21,998 nucleotides of DNA. It comes from Stentor coeruleus. Lineage: Eukaryota > Ciliophora > Heterotrichea > Heterotrichida > Stentoridae. This document shows positions 8,855 to 16,777 of this stretch, piece by piece. The stretch covers positions 1-21,998 of the forward strand of contig MPUH01001178.1 of the NCBI GenBank assembly GCA_001970955.1. Reading direction: 5' to 3'. A program made the position numbers and the translations under genes. The notes under the pieces are model-generated. The model was not told where the DNA came from. It made no database searches and saw only the letters and a list, made by a program, of their open reading frames with translations. The stretch's first letter is position 1. The number at the start of each line of letters is the position of its first letter.

Positions 8855-9652
8855 TTAGTAATTTAATGCAAAATTTAGCCTTGGCTTATAAAGTCCACCC
8901 TTGCGTTTGTTCTTTTTGGAGCTTTTAGCTTCGTTGAACTTCTTCAATATTAAATTATCTTCAGCTACATTGGCTATATTTAGATTCGAAATGATAATCC
9001 TAGTTGACCTTTCAATTTCTTTAAAGATTTCATAAGCGTATTTTCTGATTCCAGTAGATGATGTAAGTACTTGAGCTACAGTAGAAGAACATTTAAAGAT
9101 AAATCTTCCTTCAGTTAGGCTTTCATCTTCATCTAAAAGTATACCAAGGAAATTTTTCTTAAGACCTTTTTCCAAACCACTCAATGTCGATGTATACTCT
9201 CTAAGCTTAGGATTTTCACGATTATTATACTCAGTGAATTTAGGAATGACCCTGCAAGCCATTGATATGATTTGCTCAAGCATCATTTCAACTTCGTTTT
9301 TTGTAAGTGTTCCTGAGTTATCAATATCATAGTTTTTGAAATACAAAGAACACTTCGATTCGATATTTCCTTGACCTAATAAGATTCCAAATGAGCTTAG
9401 TTTTTTAGCGCAATAGTAATTTTCTACCATAAACTGATTGAATAGTGCTGTATTGCTTACTTCGTCTAATTTAAGCTCGCAACAAATTCTGTTCAACTGG
9501 GGTTTCGATATTCTTAAAAAAGTTGAATATCGATGGATTACTCTATCAAGATATTTGGATTCAAAATTCTTAAATCCAATTTGACTTTCGGAAATCTCTA
9601 CAATAAACTTTTCTATTTCACTGTAAGATTCCCTTGAATAATAGCATCCCAT
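8855..9652 (-). CDS. A2: MGC-type lipid-anchored EF-hand protein, 265 aa
   Basis: Close paralogue of A1. I place the start at MGCYYSRES (ATG at 9650-9652) rather than the in-frame Met five codons upstream (MFFIK). All four relatives begin exactly at MGC, and the acylation signal works only if Gly follows the first Met. The EF loop is DIDNSGTLTKNE, fully canonical. The second EF-like segment is DEDESLTEGRF. The last 14 residues (GGLYKPRLNFALNY) differ completely from A1, although the DNA aligns: an indel shifts the frame and moves the stop. Function as proposed for A1, a membrane-tethered calcium sensor of the NCS or CBL type. Confidence 0.87.
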   Translation of the reverse strand: MGCYYSRESYSEIEKFIVEISESQIGFKNFESKYLDRVIHRYSTFLRISKPQLNRICCELKLDEVSNTALFNQFMVENYYCAKKLSSFGILLGQGNIESKCSLYFKNYDIDNSGTLTKNEVEMMLEQIISMACRVIPKFTEYNNRENPKLREYTSTLSGLEKGLKKNFLGILLDEDESLTEGRFIFKCSSTVAQVLTSSTGIRKYAYEIFKEIERSTRIIISNLNIANVAEDNLILKKFNEAKSSKKNKRKGGLYKPRLNFALNY

Positions 9653-10006
9653 TTTTATAAAAAACACCTATTTGCATATATTTGTTATGAATATATATAT
9701 TGTTCATAATTTTATATTGAAAAACATTATATAAGAGTGTCTCCTTTTTCGATGAAGATTTAAAAATAATAATAAAACATATTTTTTATAATAACTTCTG
9801 GTTATTTTGTATAAACATATAAACTATAACACAATTAGAAAATAAACCTGATACAAATATTACATTTAAATACAAACTATTTATTCTAAAACTCTAACAT
9901 AAAAATATTAAAATATTAAAACCTAAACCGAAATCCACAAATTTTATTCCCATATTTATAAATAACCTAAAACAATAACTGTTTTAAACAAACTCTTAAT
10001 TACTGT
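9653..10006. other. A2-B2 spacer
   Basis: AT-rich intergenic DNA homologous to 5197-5510 but with many small indels. No gene seen. It holds the A2 promoter region and the 3' end of B2. Confidence 0.5.
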
Positions 10007-10774
10007 CTATATTATAGATTTACTCTTCGCAATTTTTGTCTTTATAGATGGTAATTGTGCATAGCTAATAGTCTTTTTATTAATTTGCTTCATATTTTTA
10101 GCTTTTTCCATAGCATTTTCAGCAGGTTTTACCATGTTTGTATACATCTGAGTGGCAATTATTCTAGCAGATTTGGTATTAAGTAAATGTAAGAGCTTAC
10201 TATTTTTCATTTTAGCTTCAAAGTATTCTAATGTAATCCTATCAAGAGTTTCAGTGAATATATCAGTGTGATATGTAATCATACTTGGAACTGTTATAGA
10301 TATCTTTGACACATAGCGTCTAAGTGAAGCATCTTGCTTGTTAAGACTTAAAACATATTTTGGAATTTTTATGCAAGAGATTTCTATTATATCAGTGATC
10401 ATTTCTTCTAGTTCAAAGTGAGATAGGAAATTAAATTTTCTATTGCTGTATGTTTCAAACAGTAAGTTTATTTTTTCTGTTGCCTCACCTTTAGCCAGCA
10501 GGATTCCAAGGCAGATGATTTTTTTCACTAGGAAGTCGCTTTCATTTGAAAAACTGTCTAAAAAACTCATTTTCAAATTAAGATTCACTTTAGACACAGC
10601 GCATGCATCATTCAAATGATTTTTTGTCATCAAACCACCTTTAGAATAATTGCGAAAGACTTTTACTATAGTTTCAGCTGAGGTATTTTCGAACCCTAGC
10701 TGATCCTCAAAGTCTGTCAGAAGATCTTGATCTATTCGTTCAATCAAATCACCTCGTGAATTAGAGCAACCCAT
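10007..10774 (-). CDS. B2: MGC-type EF-hand-fold protein with degenerate loop, 255 aa
   Basis: Paralogue of B1 with the same length and N-terminus (MGCSNSRGD). The EF loop position reads SNRKFNFLSHFE: Glu12 remains, but positions 1, 3 and 6 are Ser, Arg and Asn, so calcium binding is not expected. The most conserved stretches between B1 and B2 are LVKKIICLGILLAKGE, SLNKQDASLRRYVSKI and LLHLLNTKSARI, which suggests that a shared binding surface is under selection. The Lys-rich tail diverges most. Being intact over 255 codons at about 75% identity argues that it is a functional gene, not a pseudogene. Confidence 0.87.
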   Translation of the reverse strand: MGCSNSRGDLIERIDQDLLTDFEDQLGFENTSAETIVKVFRNYSKGGLMTKNHLNDACAVSKVNLNLKMSFLDSFSNESDFLVKKIICLGILLAKGEATEKINLLFETYSNRKFNFLSHFELEEMITDIIEISCIKIPKYVLSLNKQDASLRRYVSKISITVPSMITYHTDIFTETLDRITLEYFEAKMKNSKLLHLLNTKSARIIATQMYTNMVKPAENAMEKAKNMKQINKKTISYAQLPSIKTKIAKSKSII

Positions 10775-11538
10775 AATATAAAAAATATAATTTTCATAAA
10801 GAACTACGATTTGTTTGGTTGAAATTTATTTTACAGCTTGATATAAGATTTTTATGAAGAATTCGCTTGCTTAGCTTAATCAAAGTATGACCTAATTAGC
10901 ATATCTGCTGCATTTAGAATCAAAAAATTAAATAAATTTATAAAAATGCAAATTTTATTGCCTAGTTTTGTATTATATAAATAACGTATTTATATAATGG
11001 AGCATAACGTAATTTAAATACAAAAATAACTTATAAATTTTGACTTTTTTTGTTTGTATTAAGAAACTTTTAGGATTTAAGCTTAATTCAAAACAATAAG
11101 AAATATTTTTTTCTTTTGAAATGACTATTTTTAATTTTAATGTATTGTTCAGATGATAGTTAATTAGGTCACCTGCTTAGCTAAAAATTCTATAAAAAAG
11201 CATCAAACACTTTAAACAAAGACGTGATTTTTTTAGTTTATGTAAAGCAAATATTAACGTCGATCAAACTAAATTTCGCTATAATTATAATAGTATTTAC
11301 ATAGGGTTTTTGTATAATTAAGAAAAAGTTTCGCAGTTTTTACTGTTTTTCTATATATTTGATAAACTAAACAAGACTTCTAATTAATTATTTTAATATA
11401 CAATATACATATAGCAAATATTTTAAAGTTGATTAGTTTTATCATATACAAAAGTATCATTTAAGCATACGAATCACAAACCATGAACTATTAATAAATA
11501 AAATTACAATGTCATTTATTCTAAAATCAATATCAAAT
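10775..11538. other. Intergenic DNA after the EF-hand array
   Basis: AT-rich with no convincing frame on either strand. I looked for a third C-type copy upstream of B2 and saw none. The region marks the right edge of the array. Confidence 0.45.
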
Positions 11539-11751
11539 TCACACAAATATTCTATTATAATCTTCTCTAATATCTAAAAAATTTATACAAAATCTCAAAA
11601 AGCTTCTATAAACCCTTTCACAACCACTTAAAAGCTCAATCACGCTTAAAATTCCAAAAACCTCATCTTCATCATATAAAAAAGTCTTAAAATGCTTATC
11701 AAAATCCATCCATTTAATCACCTCTGCCACCAGCCTAAAAATTTTTTTCAT
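11539..11751 (-). CDS. Possible small protein, 70 aa
   Basis: An ATG-to-TGA frame coding for a balanced, helix-prone peptide that starts MKKIFRLVAEVIKWMDFDKH and ends FLDIREDYNRIFV, with mixed charged and hydrophobic residues and codon choice unlike random AT-rich DNA. It diverges from the NOT4-like gene with a 115-bp gap, a plausible shared promoter region. I recognise no domain and no relative in the window. It could be a real small gene, a fragment of a larger decayed one, or chance. Confidence 0.4.
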   Translation of the reverse strand: MKKIFRLVAEVIKWMDFDKHFKTFLYDEDEVFGILSVIELLSGCERVYRSFLRFCINFLDIREDYNRIFV

Positions 11752-11866
11752 ACATTTTCTAATAACCCCTCAAACCCTATTCTTTAAAGATCTATGATAA
11801 ATTTTTCTTATACTACTTTAAAAAGTAAATACTTATATGTTTTTGATGTAATAGCAAAAATAATTT

Positions 11867-12872
11867 ATGGAAAATCTAAACCACGACCCTAAAAACAAAA
11901 TTAATTCCCCTGCGCCAAAAAGCAAAACAATTTCAGCACCAGGATCTCCATTTATAAACAACTCAAATGCTAATAAGCTATTGCAAGTCCCTGCCCAAAT
12001 CCGCAGCCTTGAAAATGCAAGAGTAATTCAACGTAATTTAGTCTATATTATAAACCTACCCCAATCAGTATCTGATGAATCAGTCTTGTCAAGTCCAAAC
12101 TACTTTGGAAAATATGGAAAAATATTAAGAATCCACATAAATCGTGGAGTACACAACCCTTCTGACCCAACTTTTGGAGCTTATTTAACTTATGAGTCAG
12201 AAGAAGAGGCANCACAACCCTTCTGACCCAACTTTTGGAGCTTATTTAACTTATGAGTCAGAAGAAGAGGCAATATGTTGTGTTAGAGCCTGTAATGATT
12301 ATATACTAGATGGTAAAAAACTCTCCATCACATTCGGGACAACCAAATATTGCTCATATTTCCTCAAAAATAGCCGATGTCCAAAAACAGAATGTGTATT
12401 TCTCCATAGTATGGGATCAATGGCCGATACTATTTTCCGTGAAGATATTCTTAATACAAAGCATATTCAAGCTCAAGACTCAATATTTGATAGGATAAAA
12501 GTTGTTGTTTCTGATTCTGTAGGCCCTTCAAAACTTCCTGATGCAAGAGTTGTTAGAGATAGGGCTATGACTGAACAAATGACTGTTCCTTCAACAGAAA
12601 TAAAGAGGATTAGATTGTTTTCTAGAGATTTGACTGAAAAAAGTAAGTTTGAATTTATTCAGGATAGTGATGAAAATCCTTTTGAAGTACCTGTGGTTAT
12701 TAGAAAACTTAGATGTTTTGCCACACCTAGACAGGATATTGCGATTATCCCGTATCGGGATATTGAAGAGATATTGAGTCCTTCTAGTCCTGACAAATGG
12801 GCAGTTGATGTATTGGAAATCAAACCATGCGATATGCACAGTAATGTTATTGTCTCTAATAAGAAGAAATAA
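11867..12872 (+). CDS. NOT4/CNOT4-like RRM plus CCCH zinc-finger protein (gene split by an assembly join)
   Basis: NOT4 is the ubiquitin-ligase subunit of the CCR4-NOT complex, with RING, RRM and C3H1 finger in order. Here the frame opens at 11867 with about 50 polar residues. It continues with VIQRNLVYIINLP (RRM, from about residue 53), NYFGKYGKI (NOT4 proteins have a similar YFGKFGKI), and TTKYCSYFLKNSRCPKTECVF followed by LH: a C-x8-C-x4-C-x3-H finger at about residues 142-160, very close to NOT4. No RING precedes it. The frame is broken by the N at 12212 and a 60-base exact repeat (12152-12211 equals 12213-12272). Reading one copy only, residue 115 (Ala) runs directly into ICCVRACNDY and the protein is 314 aa, ending in TAA. 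The C-terminal half is unassigned. The match is strong; ligase activity is not expected without the RING. Confidence 0.85.
12152..12272. repeat. 60-bp direct repeat around a single N (unmerged contig overlap)
   Basis: Bases 12152-12211 are repeated exactly at 12213-12272 with only N between them. The repeat is inside a conserved RRM and adds 61 bases, which shifts the frame. Removing one copy and the N restores a continuous conserved protein. This is an assembly artefact, not biology. Confidence 0.93.
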
Positions 12873-13038
12873 GTAGTTTTTAGTAGAAAATGTAGGCTTT
12901 TTGTAGAGAAGTGTCATACAATTGAATTTAGTAATGTATTTTATAATAGTAAAGAATATTAATGATTATTGCTGTTAAGTATTGATTTAAGATGAAGAAT
13001 CAGGCTTATTGATTACATTTTTAGACGAAATCGATATT
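12873..13038. other. Short gap between the NOT4-like gene and the zinc-binding relic
   Basis: 3' flank of the NOT4-like gene, G-rich on the plus strand, tail-to-tail with the relic on the other strand. Nothing else seen. Confidence 0.45.
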
Positions 13039-13997
13039 TTAAGAAATTGAAAGGGTCATTAAGATGACAAATGCACATATAGGCGAATCACAACATTGCT
13101 TAACTAAAATACAGATATTTTCTCTCGTTTTTAAACATAAATAGCATTCCCCTTTAATTATATTTTTAGCCTTAATCATTACATTATCATCAAGAGATAA
13201 CCCACATATTGTGCACATACGGTTTTTGACAGCATTTTCTAAACAATTATAGCAATGAGCATGATCTTTGCATAATGCTATAAGTGAATCTCCTACATAA
13301 TAAACTTTTTTAAACTTGCAAAGTAACCTTTTTCATCACTTGGGCCAATTTTTATCTTTTTGCTTCACACATTTTGCAATAAAAATTCACTTGTCTAAAC
13401 TTTTGTGCAGCATATTCTTTACAATGTGATGATTATTGAAAGCTGAACTTTCTGAGAATTCGTCATTGTTTTTCTGTTTCCCACAGCATAAAAAATTTTA
13501 ACTATTTTTTTTGAACCCTTGTATTATCACTGAATTAACTATTTTTGGCCAGTTATTACGTATTTTTTGTATGCATTTCTTCTTTTAAATGTTTAGCTTT
13601 GCATATTGGGTATTCTATGTATAAAGGGGCTAAATCTTATTGGGCATATTTTTAGAAGCAATTTTTGAGTGTATTCTTCACATAAAAAATCATGACAATT
13701 GTAATGGGTTGAAATTTATTGAGAGATACAGTCATTGCATTTTGTAAGGAGTTTATTAACTATATCAATAGTTTCTGGTTTTATGCCAGATGGTTTGGTA
13801 GCTATGGTGTTTAAAGACCAGAGAATATTGCTGAAATATTCTTTTGAGGACATTTCTTTAGAGAACAATCTATGTAGACCTTGGAATAAATAGTAAAAAC
13901 TATCATTAAGAGTCTTGCTTTGTCCTATTATAGCTGGGACTAACTAGATTTTACTTTTTTTGCCATTTAGTTTATAATGTCTATAGTTATGATTCAT
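13039..13997 (-). pseudogene. Decayed Cys/His-rich (RING- or B-box-like) zinc-binding protein gene
   Basis: The minus strand keeps long coding-like runs spread over several frames. A start, MNHNYRHYKLNGKK, is followed by PAIIGQSKTLND, GLHRLFSKEMSSKEYF, then KCNDCISQ, TAA, ISTHYNCHDFLCEEY, then a shifted frame with IEYPICKAKHLKEEM, stops, FLCCGKQKNNDEF, HCKEYAAQK, NFYCKMCEAK, and a last run with LCKDHAHCYNCLENAV, MCTICGLSLDD, GECYLCLKTRE and QCCDSPICAF. The CxxC and HxxC spacing is typical of tandem zinc-binding modules (RING or B-box class). At least one true stop and several frameshifts remain, so I call it a pseudogene. The first in-frame TAG falls inside a 15-nt intron-like stretch (13940-13954). 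Sequencing errors or more mini-introns could explain part of the damage, but probably not all of it. Confidence 0.7.
13940..13954 (-). other. Putative 15-nt spliceosomal intron
   Basis: On the minus strand the bases are GTAAAATCTAGTTAG: GTA at the 5' end, TAG at the 3' end, A at position 10, 15 nt long. It contains the in-frame TAG that would otherwise stop the reading frame, and removing it keeps the frame (GKKIPAIIGQ). Heterotrich ciliates such as Stentor and Blepharisma have 15-16-nt introns of this form. A second, weaker 15-nt GT...TAG candidate lies at 13502-13516 on the same strand. Confidence 0.5.
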
Positions 13998-14312
13998 TTT
14001 TAAAATTATAATTTTCGTTAATTCAATCATAAAATTACACTATAAACAACTAGAAACACTTTAAATTTCATCAGGAAGAATACAATGTAAAACTTAAAAT
14101 GATTCAAGTACTTTAAACATATACACAATAAACTTTATATAAAATATAAGCAGACTAGTTTCTTCTGTTTATTTTTTTTTCATATAAGAAAACCCTAATT
14201 TTATTACTCGCAACAATTTGTATATAATTTAAAACTAAATAGATATAGCAAAGTTGTATATACTATTGACTAGTGCCCGCTGGAATGTAAATTAACTATA
14301 TATAATATTTAA
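13998..14312. other. Intergenic region upstream of the CCT gene
   Basis: AT-rich DNA between the divergent relic and the CCT gene. TATATATAATATTTAAATG immediately precedes the start codon. No gene or structured element is supported. Confidence 0.4.
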
Positions 14313-14765
14313 ATGACAAATATAATGGAATATTGGGAACCTTTTGAAATAAGCGAAATAGAAGAGCTCATAGATGGGCCAGAAAGAAGGAATTCATTGA
14401 CTATGCTTAATTTATTAGATGATAATGCTTATCCTATGTGCAGTATCGGAGCTTTAAGTCCACATCTTTCCGATGATCAAGATGAATCTATGCCTTTTAT
14501 AGCTAAGCCTACACAAAAAACGCCTATCATTCCGAATAAGCATAATGGTCATAATAATGCAATTCGTATAGGAACTCTGACTTATGAAGAAAGGCAAATT
14601 AAGCTGAATAAGTATCGAGAAAAGAAAAAAAATCGTATTTGGAGCAAAAAGATTAATTACAATTGCAGGAAGAAGGTCGCTGAAGGTAGGCTAAGAGTCA
14701 AAGGACGGTTCGTAACTAAAGAACAAGCTCTAGTCTTGCAGAAACTTCATGAAAATGTAGAGTAA
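14313..14765 (+). CDS. CCT-motif protein (CONSTANS/TOC1-type motif), 150 aa
   Basis: Probable nuclear regulator. Residues about 92-134 form a CCT motif: ERQIKLNKYREKKKNRIWSK followed by KINYNCRKKVAEGRLRVKGR and FV. This matches the plant consensus (R...L.RYREKRKxRxFxKKIRYxxRKxxAExRxRxKGRFV) nearly throughout. In plants this motif carries nuclear import signals and mediates binding to NF-Y subunits and DNA. The N-terminal 90 residues are acidic and low in structure (FEISEIEELIDG, LSDDQDES), as in an activation region. There is no B-box or receiver domain. Start at 14313, or at the in-frame Met five codons in; both are possible. Ends in TAA, with only 16 residues after the motif. Confidence 0.85.
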   Translation: MTNIMEYWEPFEISEIEELIDGPERRNSLTMLNLLDDNAYPMCSIGALSPHLSDDQDESMPFIAKPTQKTPIIPNKHNGHNNAIRIGTLTYEERQIKLNKYREKKKNRIWSKKINYNCRKKVAEGRLRVKGRFVTKEQALVLQKLHENVE

Positions 14766-15522
14766 CTAGAACTATATTAATGAACATGGAAATATAGTTA
14801 TTCAGAATTTATGTTTGAAGTATAATTTAGGTGTTTTTATTGTAAGATCGATTATTTGTATATTTGATATGTTGAGTGTAGTTATTTTTGATAGTTTTTT
14901 GAAACATGATGGTTTTTTTCATATTGGATAAGATATAGGGATAAAAACTTTAAATGAGAGAAGATTGTTAATTGGCGTATAAAGGGTAAAGGATTTAAGT
15001 TGGTTTTTTTTTGAGAGAATAAGGGAGACACAATTTTTGAAGTGATTTTTTTGACAGTTGTTTGAAGAAAAATTTTTTAAAGAAAATTATATTTAGAAGA
15101 TAATAAAAGTAAAAATATTCGAAAGACAGGTATATTAAATACTTAAAGAATTTAGTAAAGATTATAGAAACTTAATACGAATATAAATAATTTATAAAAT
15201 TCGCATACAATTATAAGTAATAGAATAGGATTTTGTAATAATGCTAATAGTTTTTAGCTTTATATCTGAATTCTTAAACTTTTCACTTTAATAAACTATA
15301 AAAATATAATATACCATTATAAATTATAATACAAGGTAAACTTTTTTGATTAATAACCAAAAACAAATATTTTTTCTCGATTAAATTAAATTTTTTTCTT
15401 GCACTACAGTTTAATATCTTATCATTTATTTATTTTCCTATCTGAGTTTATGTATATTTAATTTATTTAGCATATCTCAATATTATTTTATCATAAAAGC
15501 TTCATCTTCAAATATTTTGTTT

Positions 15523-15532
15523 CCCCGCCAAA
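15523..15532 (-). promoter_or_regulatory. E2F-like motif 1
   Basis: The plus strand reads CCCCGCCAAA, so the minus strand is TTTGGCGGGG, a good match to the E2F/DP core TTTSSCGC family. It sits about 490 bp upstream of the C2-like gene in very AT-rich DNA. It rests on motif resemblance alone. Confidence 0.3.
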
Positions 15533-15621
15533 GTTAGCTTATTTTTATTAAAAATTCATATAATATTAAGTTTATAAAACACTTTCTTGCATTTAATCAA
15601 TTCATAATTTATAAATAACCA

Positions 15622-15630
15622 TTTTGGCGC
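15622..15630 (+). promoter_or_regulatory. E2F-like motif 2
   Basis: TTTTGGCGC contains an exact TTTSSCGC match. It lies 90 bp from motif 1 in opposite orientation and about 390 bp upstream of the C2-like gene. Suggestive as a pair; unproven. Confidence 0.3.
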
Positions 15631-16023
15631 TCTAAACATATAAATTTAAGCTTTTTAATCCGTATCATTATAAATCTTCTAACGCACACAAATATAAAAA
15701 TATATTAAAATACTTTGTACCAACAGTTTTTTTCTCACAAAAATCCTTTCCAATCCCTAAACGCATTTCCCCATAACAAAAAAGCTAAAAAATTCTCCTA
15801 AAAACATCAAAAAAAGCAGCCATTTAATAAAAAAAAATCCGACCTCAAGCTGAAAAAAAAAATACTCAAAAAACTCATCCTCCTACCAAACTTCTGCAAA
15901 TCTCAACAATATTTTTACTAATCTCCTACCTTTATTAATCAAAAACATTAAGGATTCAAAAAATCATAGCTAAAAATTATATATTTTTTGACTAAAATTA
16001 TTATATAATATATAAACAAGTAA

Positions 16024-16758
16024 ATGTCGTCCCATGCAATCACAGAGTCCAATAACGGTTTACTCATCACAGTCCGGCTTTTCAATTTGATATTTTCTTC
16101 TAGTGCAAATAAGATCATCCCACATATTGAAGTCACTTTTGGCAACACATCTTGGACTACCACTAAGAATCAAGAAGCTTCTGGCAAAGTTTATTGGGGA
16201 AATTCTCACACATTTGAAGCTAATGAAATTCAGCCTTTGCAATTTAGAATTTTTTTTAAAAGTGGATTTTTTAGGGAAACAGATATCGGCAGCTGTGTAG
16301 TCAAATCAGAAACTTTTGTGAATAGAAAAGGAACTTTAATGTCAGAAATAGTACAAACTAATGGCTCACGAGTACTTATAACATGGGGCTTTATAATAGA
16401 AGACCGGCAATATGAATCTGAAGAATACCTACGGCTAATAAATGAAGTTGAGGCGGAACGTGAAGAAATCAAGTACTTCAAATCCAAACTCAAACAAAAA
16501 CTCCAGCAAATAAAAGAAAAAAGCAAACTCTGCAAAGAAGCCCTCAAAAATATCCTCCTCAACATCGAACCAATTCTCGAAATCCCTAACAACAAAGACA
16601 AACAACTAAACTCCCGAATCCAAATCTCAGCTGAAAGGCAAAAAATCAACAAAAAAGCAAGCGAACTTCTTTATTTAAAAGTCCACATCGAAAAAGAGCT
16701 CCAAAAAACCCTTGCTTACAACACCTTAGACTATGCCCGATCCTTGAAAGTTTTGTAA
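16024..16758 (+). CDS. C2-like domain plus coiled-coil protein, 244 aa
   Basis: Residues about 12-127 read as a run of beta strands with C2-domain rhythm: LLITVRLFNL at the start, PHIEVTFGN, TFEANEIQPLQFRIFFKSGF in the centre, and RVLITWGFII at the end. Calcium-coordinating Asp residues expected of a synaptotagmin-type C2 are not evident, so membrane binding, if any, is probably calcium-independent. Residues about 137-175 and 203-235 are charged heptad-like helices (EEIKYFKSKLKQKLQQIKEK), a likely coiled coil for dimerisation or complex assembly. Many ciliary and centriolar proteins pair such domains, but nothing here specifies location. The 3' half is unusually C-rich on the sense strand. 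The stop lies 19 bp from the stop of the opposing gene. Confidence 0.75.
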   Translation: MSSHAITESNNGLLITVRLFNLIFSSSANKIIPHIEVTFGNTSWTTTKNQEASGKVYWGNSHTFEANEIQPLQFRIFFKSGFFRETDIGSCVVKSETFVNRKGTLMSEIVQTNGSRVLITWGFIIEDRQYESEEYLRLINEVEAEREEIKYFKSKLKQKLQQIKEKSKLCKEALKNILLNIEPILEIPNNKDKQLNSRIQISAERQKINKKASELLYLKVHIEKELQKTLAYNTLDYARSLKVL

Positions 16759-16777
16759 GAAATAATTAATAGTAATT

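Larger units (their letters stand above)
8610..10795. repeat. Duplicated block, copy 2 (A2 plus B2)
   Basis: Same-order, same-strand homologue of 4160-6300, including non-coding flanks. For example, shared TAAGCTTATATCT and TATAAATATCCTTGTA motifs lie 3' of both A genes. Homology stops a little upstream of the B2 start, near 10790. Confidence 0.85.
14766..16023. other. Long gene-free stretch upstream of the C2-like gene
   Basis: 1.26 kb without a credible frame. The left part (to about 15060) is G-rich on the plus strand, as 3' flanks here tend to be. The middle is AT-only. The right part is C-rich and G-poor: 15721-15960 has 59 C and 11 G by hand count. Two E2F-like motifs lie at 15523-15532 and 15622-15630. 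Confidence 0.5.

Noticed and set aside
12746..12762. TATCCCG-TAT-CGGGATA inverted repeat
   Set aside because: A 7-bp stem inside a coding frame. Plausible by chance, with no T-run or other sign of function.
12192..12872. Separate second gene starting within the RRM
   Set aside because: It exists only because of the duplicated 60 bp and the N; it is the second half of the NOT4-like gene.
3957..13997. Stop-codon reassignment (TAA/TAG as Gln) as the code of this organism
   Set aside because: All intact genes use TAA, TAG or TGA as clean terminators and CAA or CAG for Gln. In-frame stops occur only in relics or in an intron-like stretch.
16230..16652. 140-codon minus-strand frame
   Set aside because: Antisense shadow of the C2-like coiled-coil gene; the Ser/Leu-rich product arises from the complement of Lys and Glu codons.
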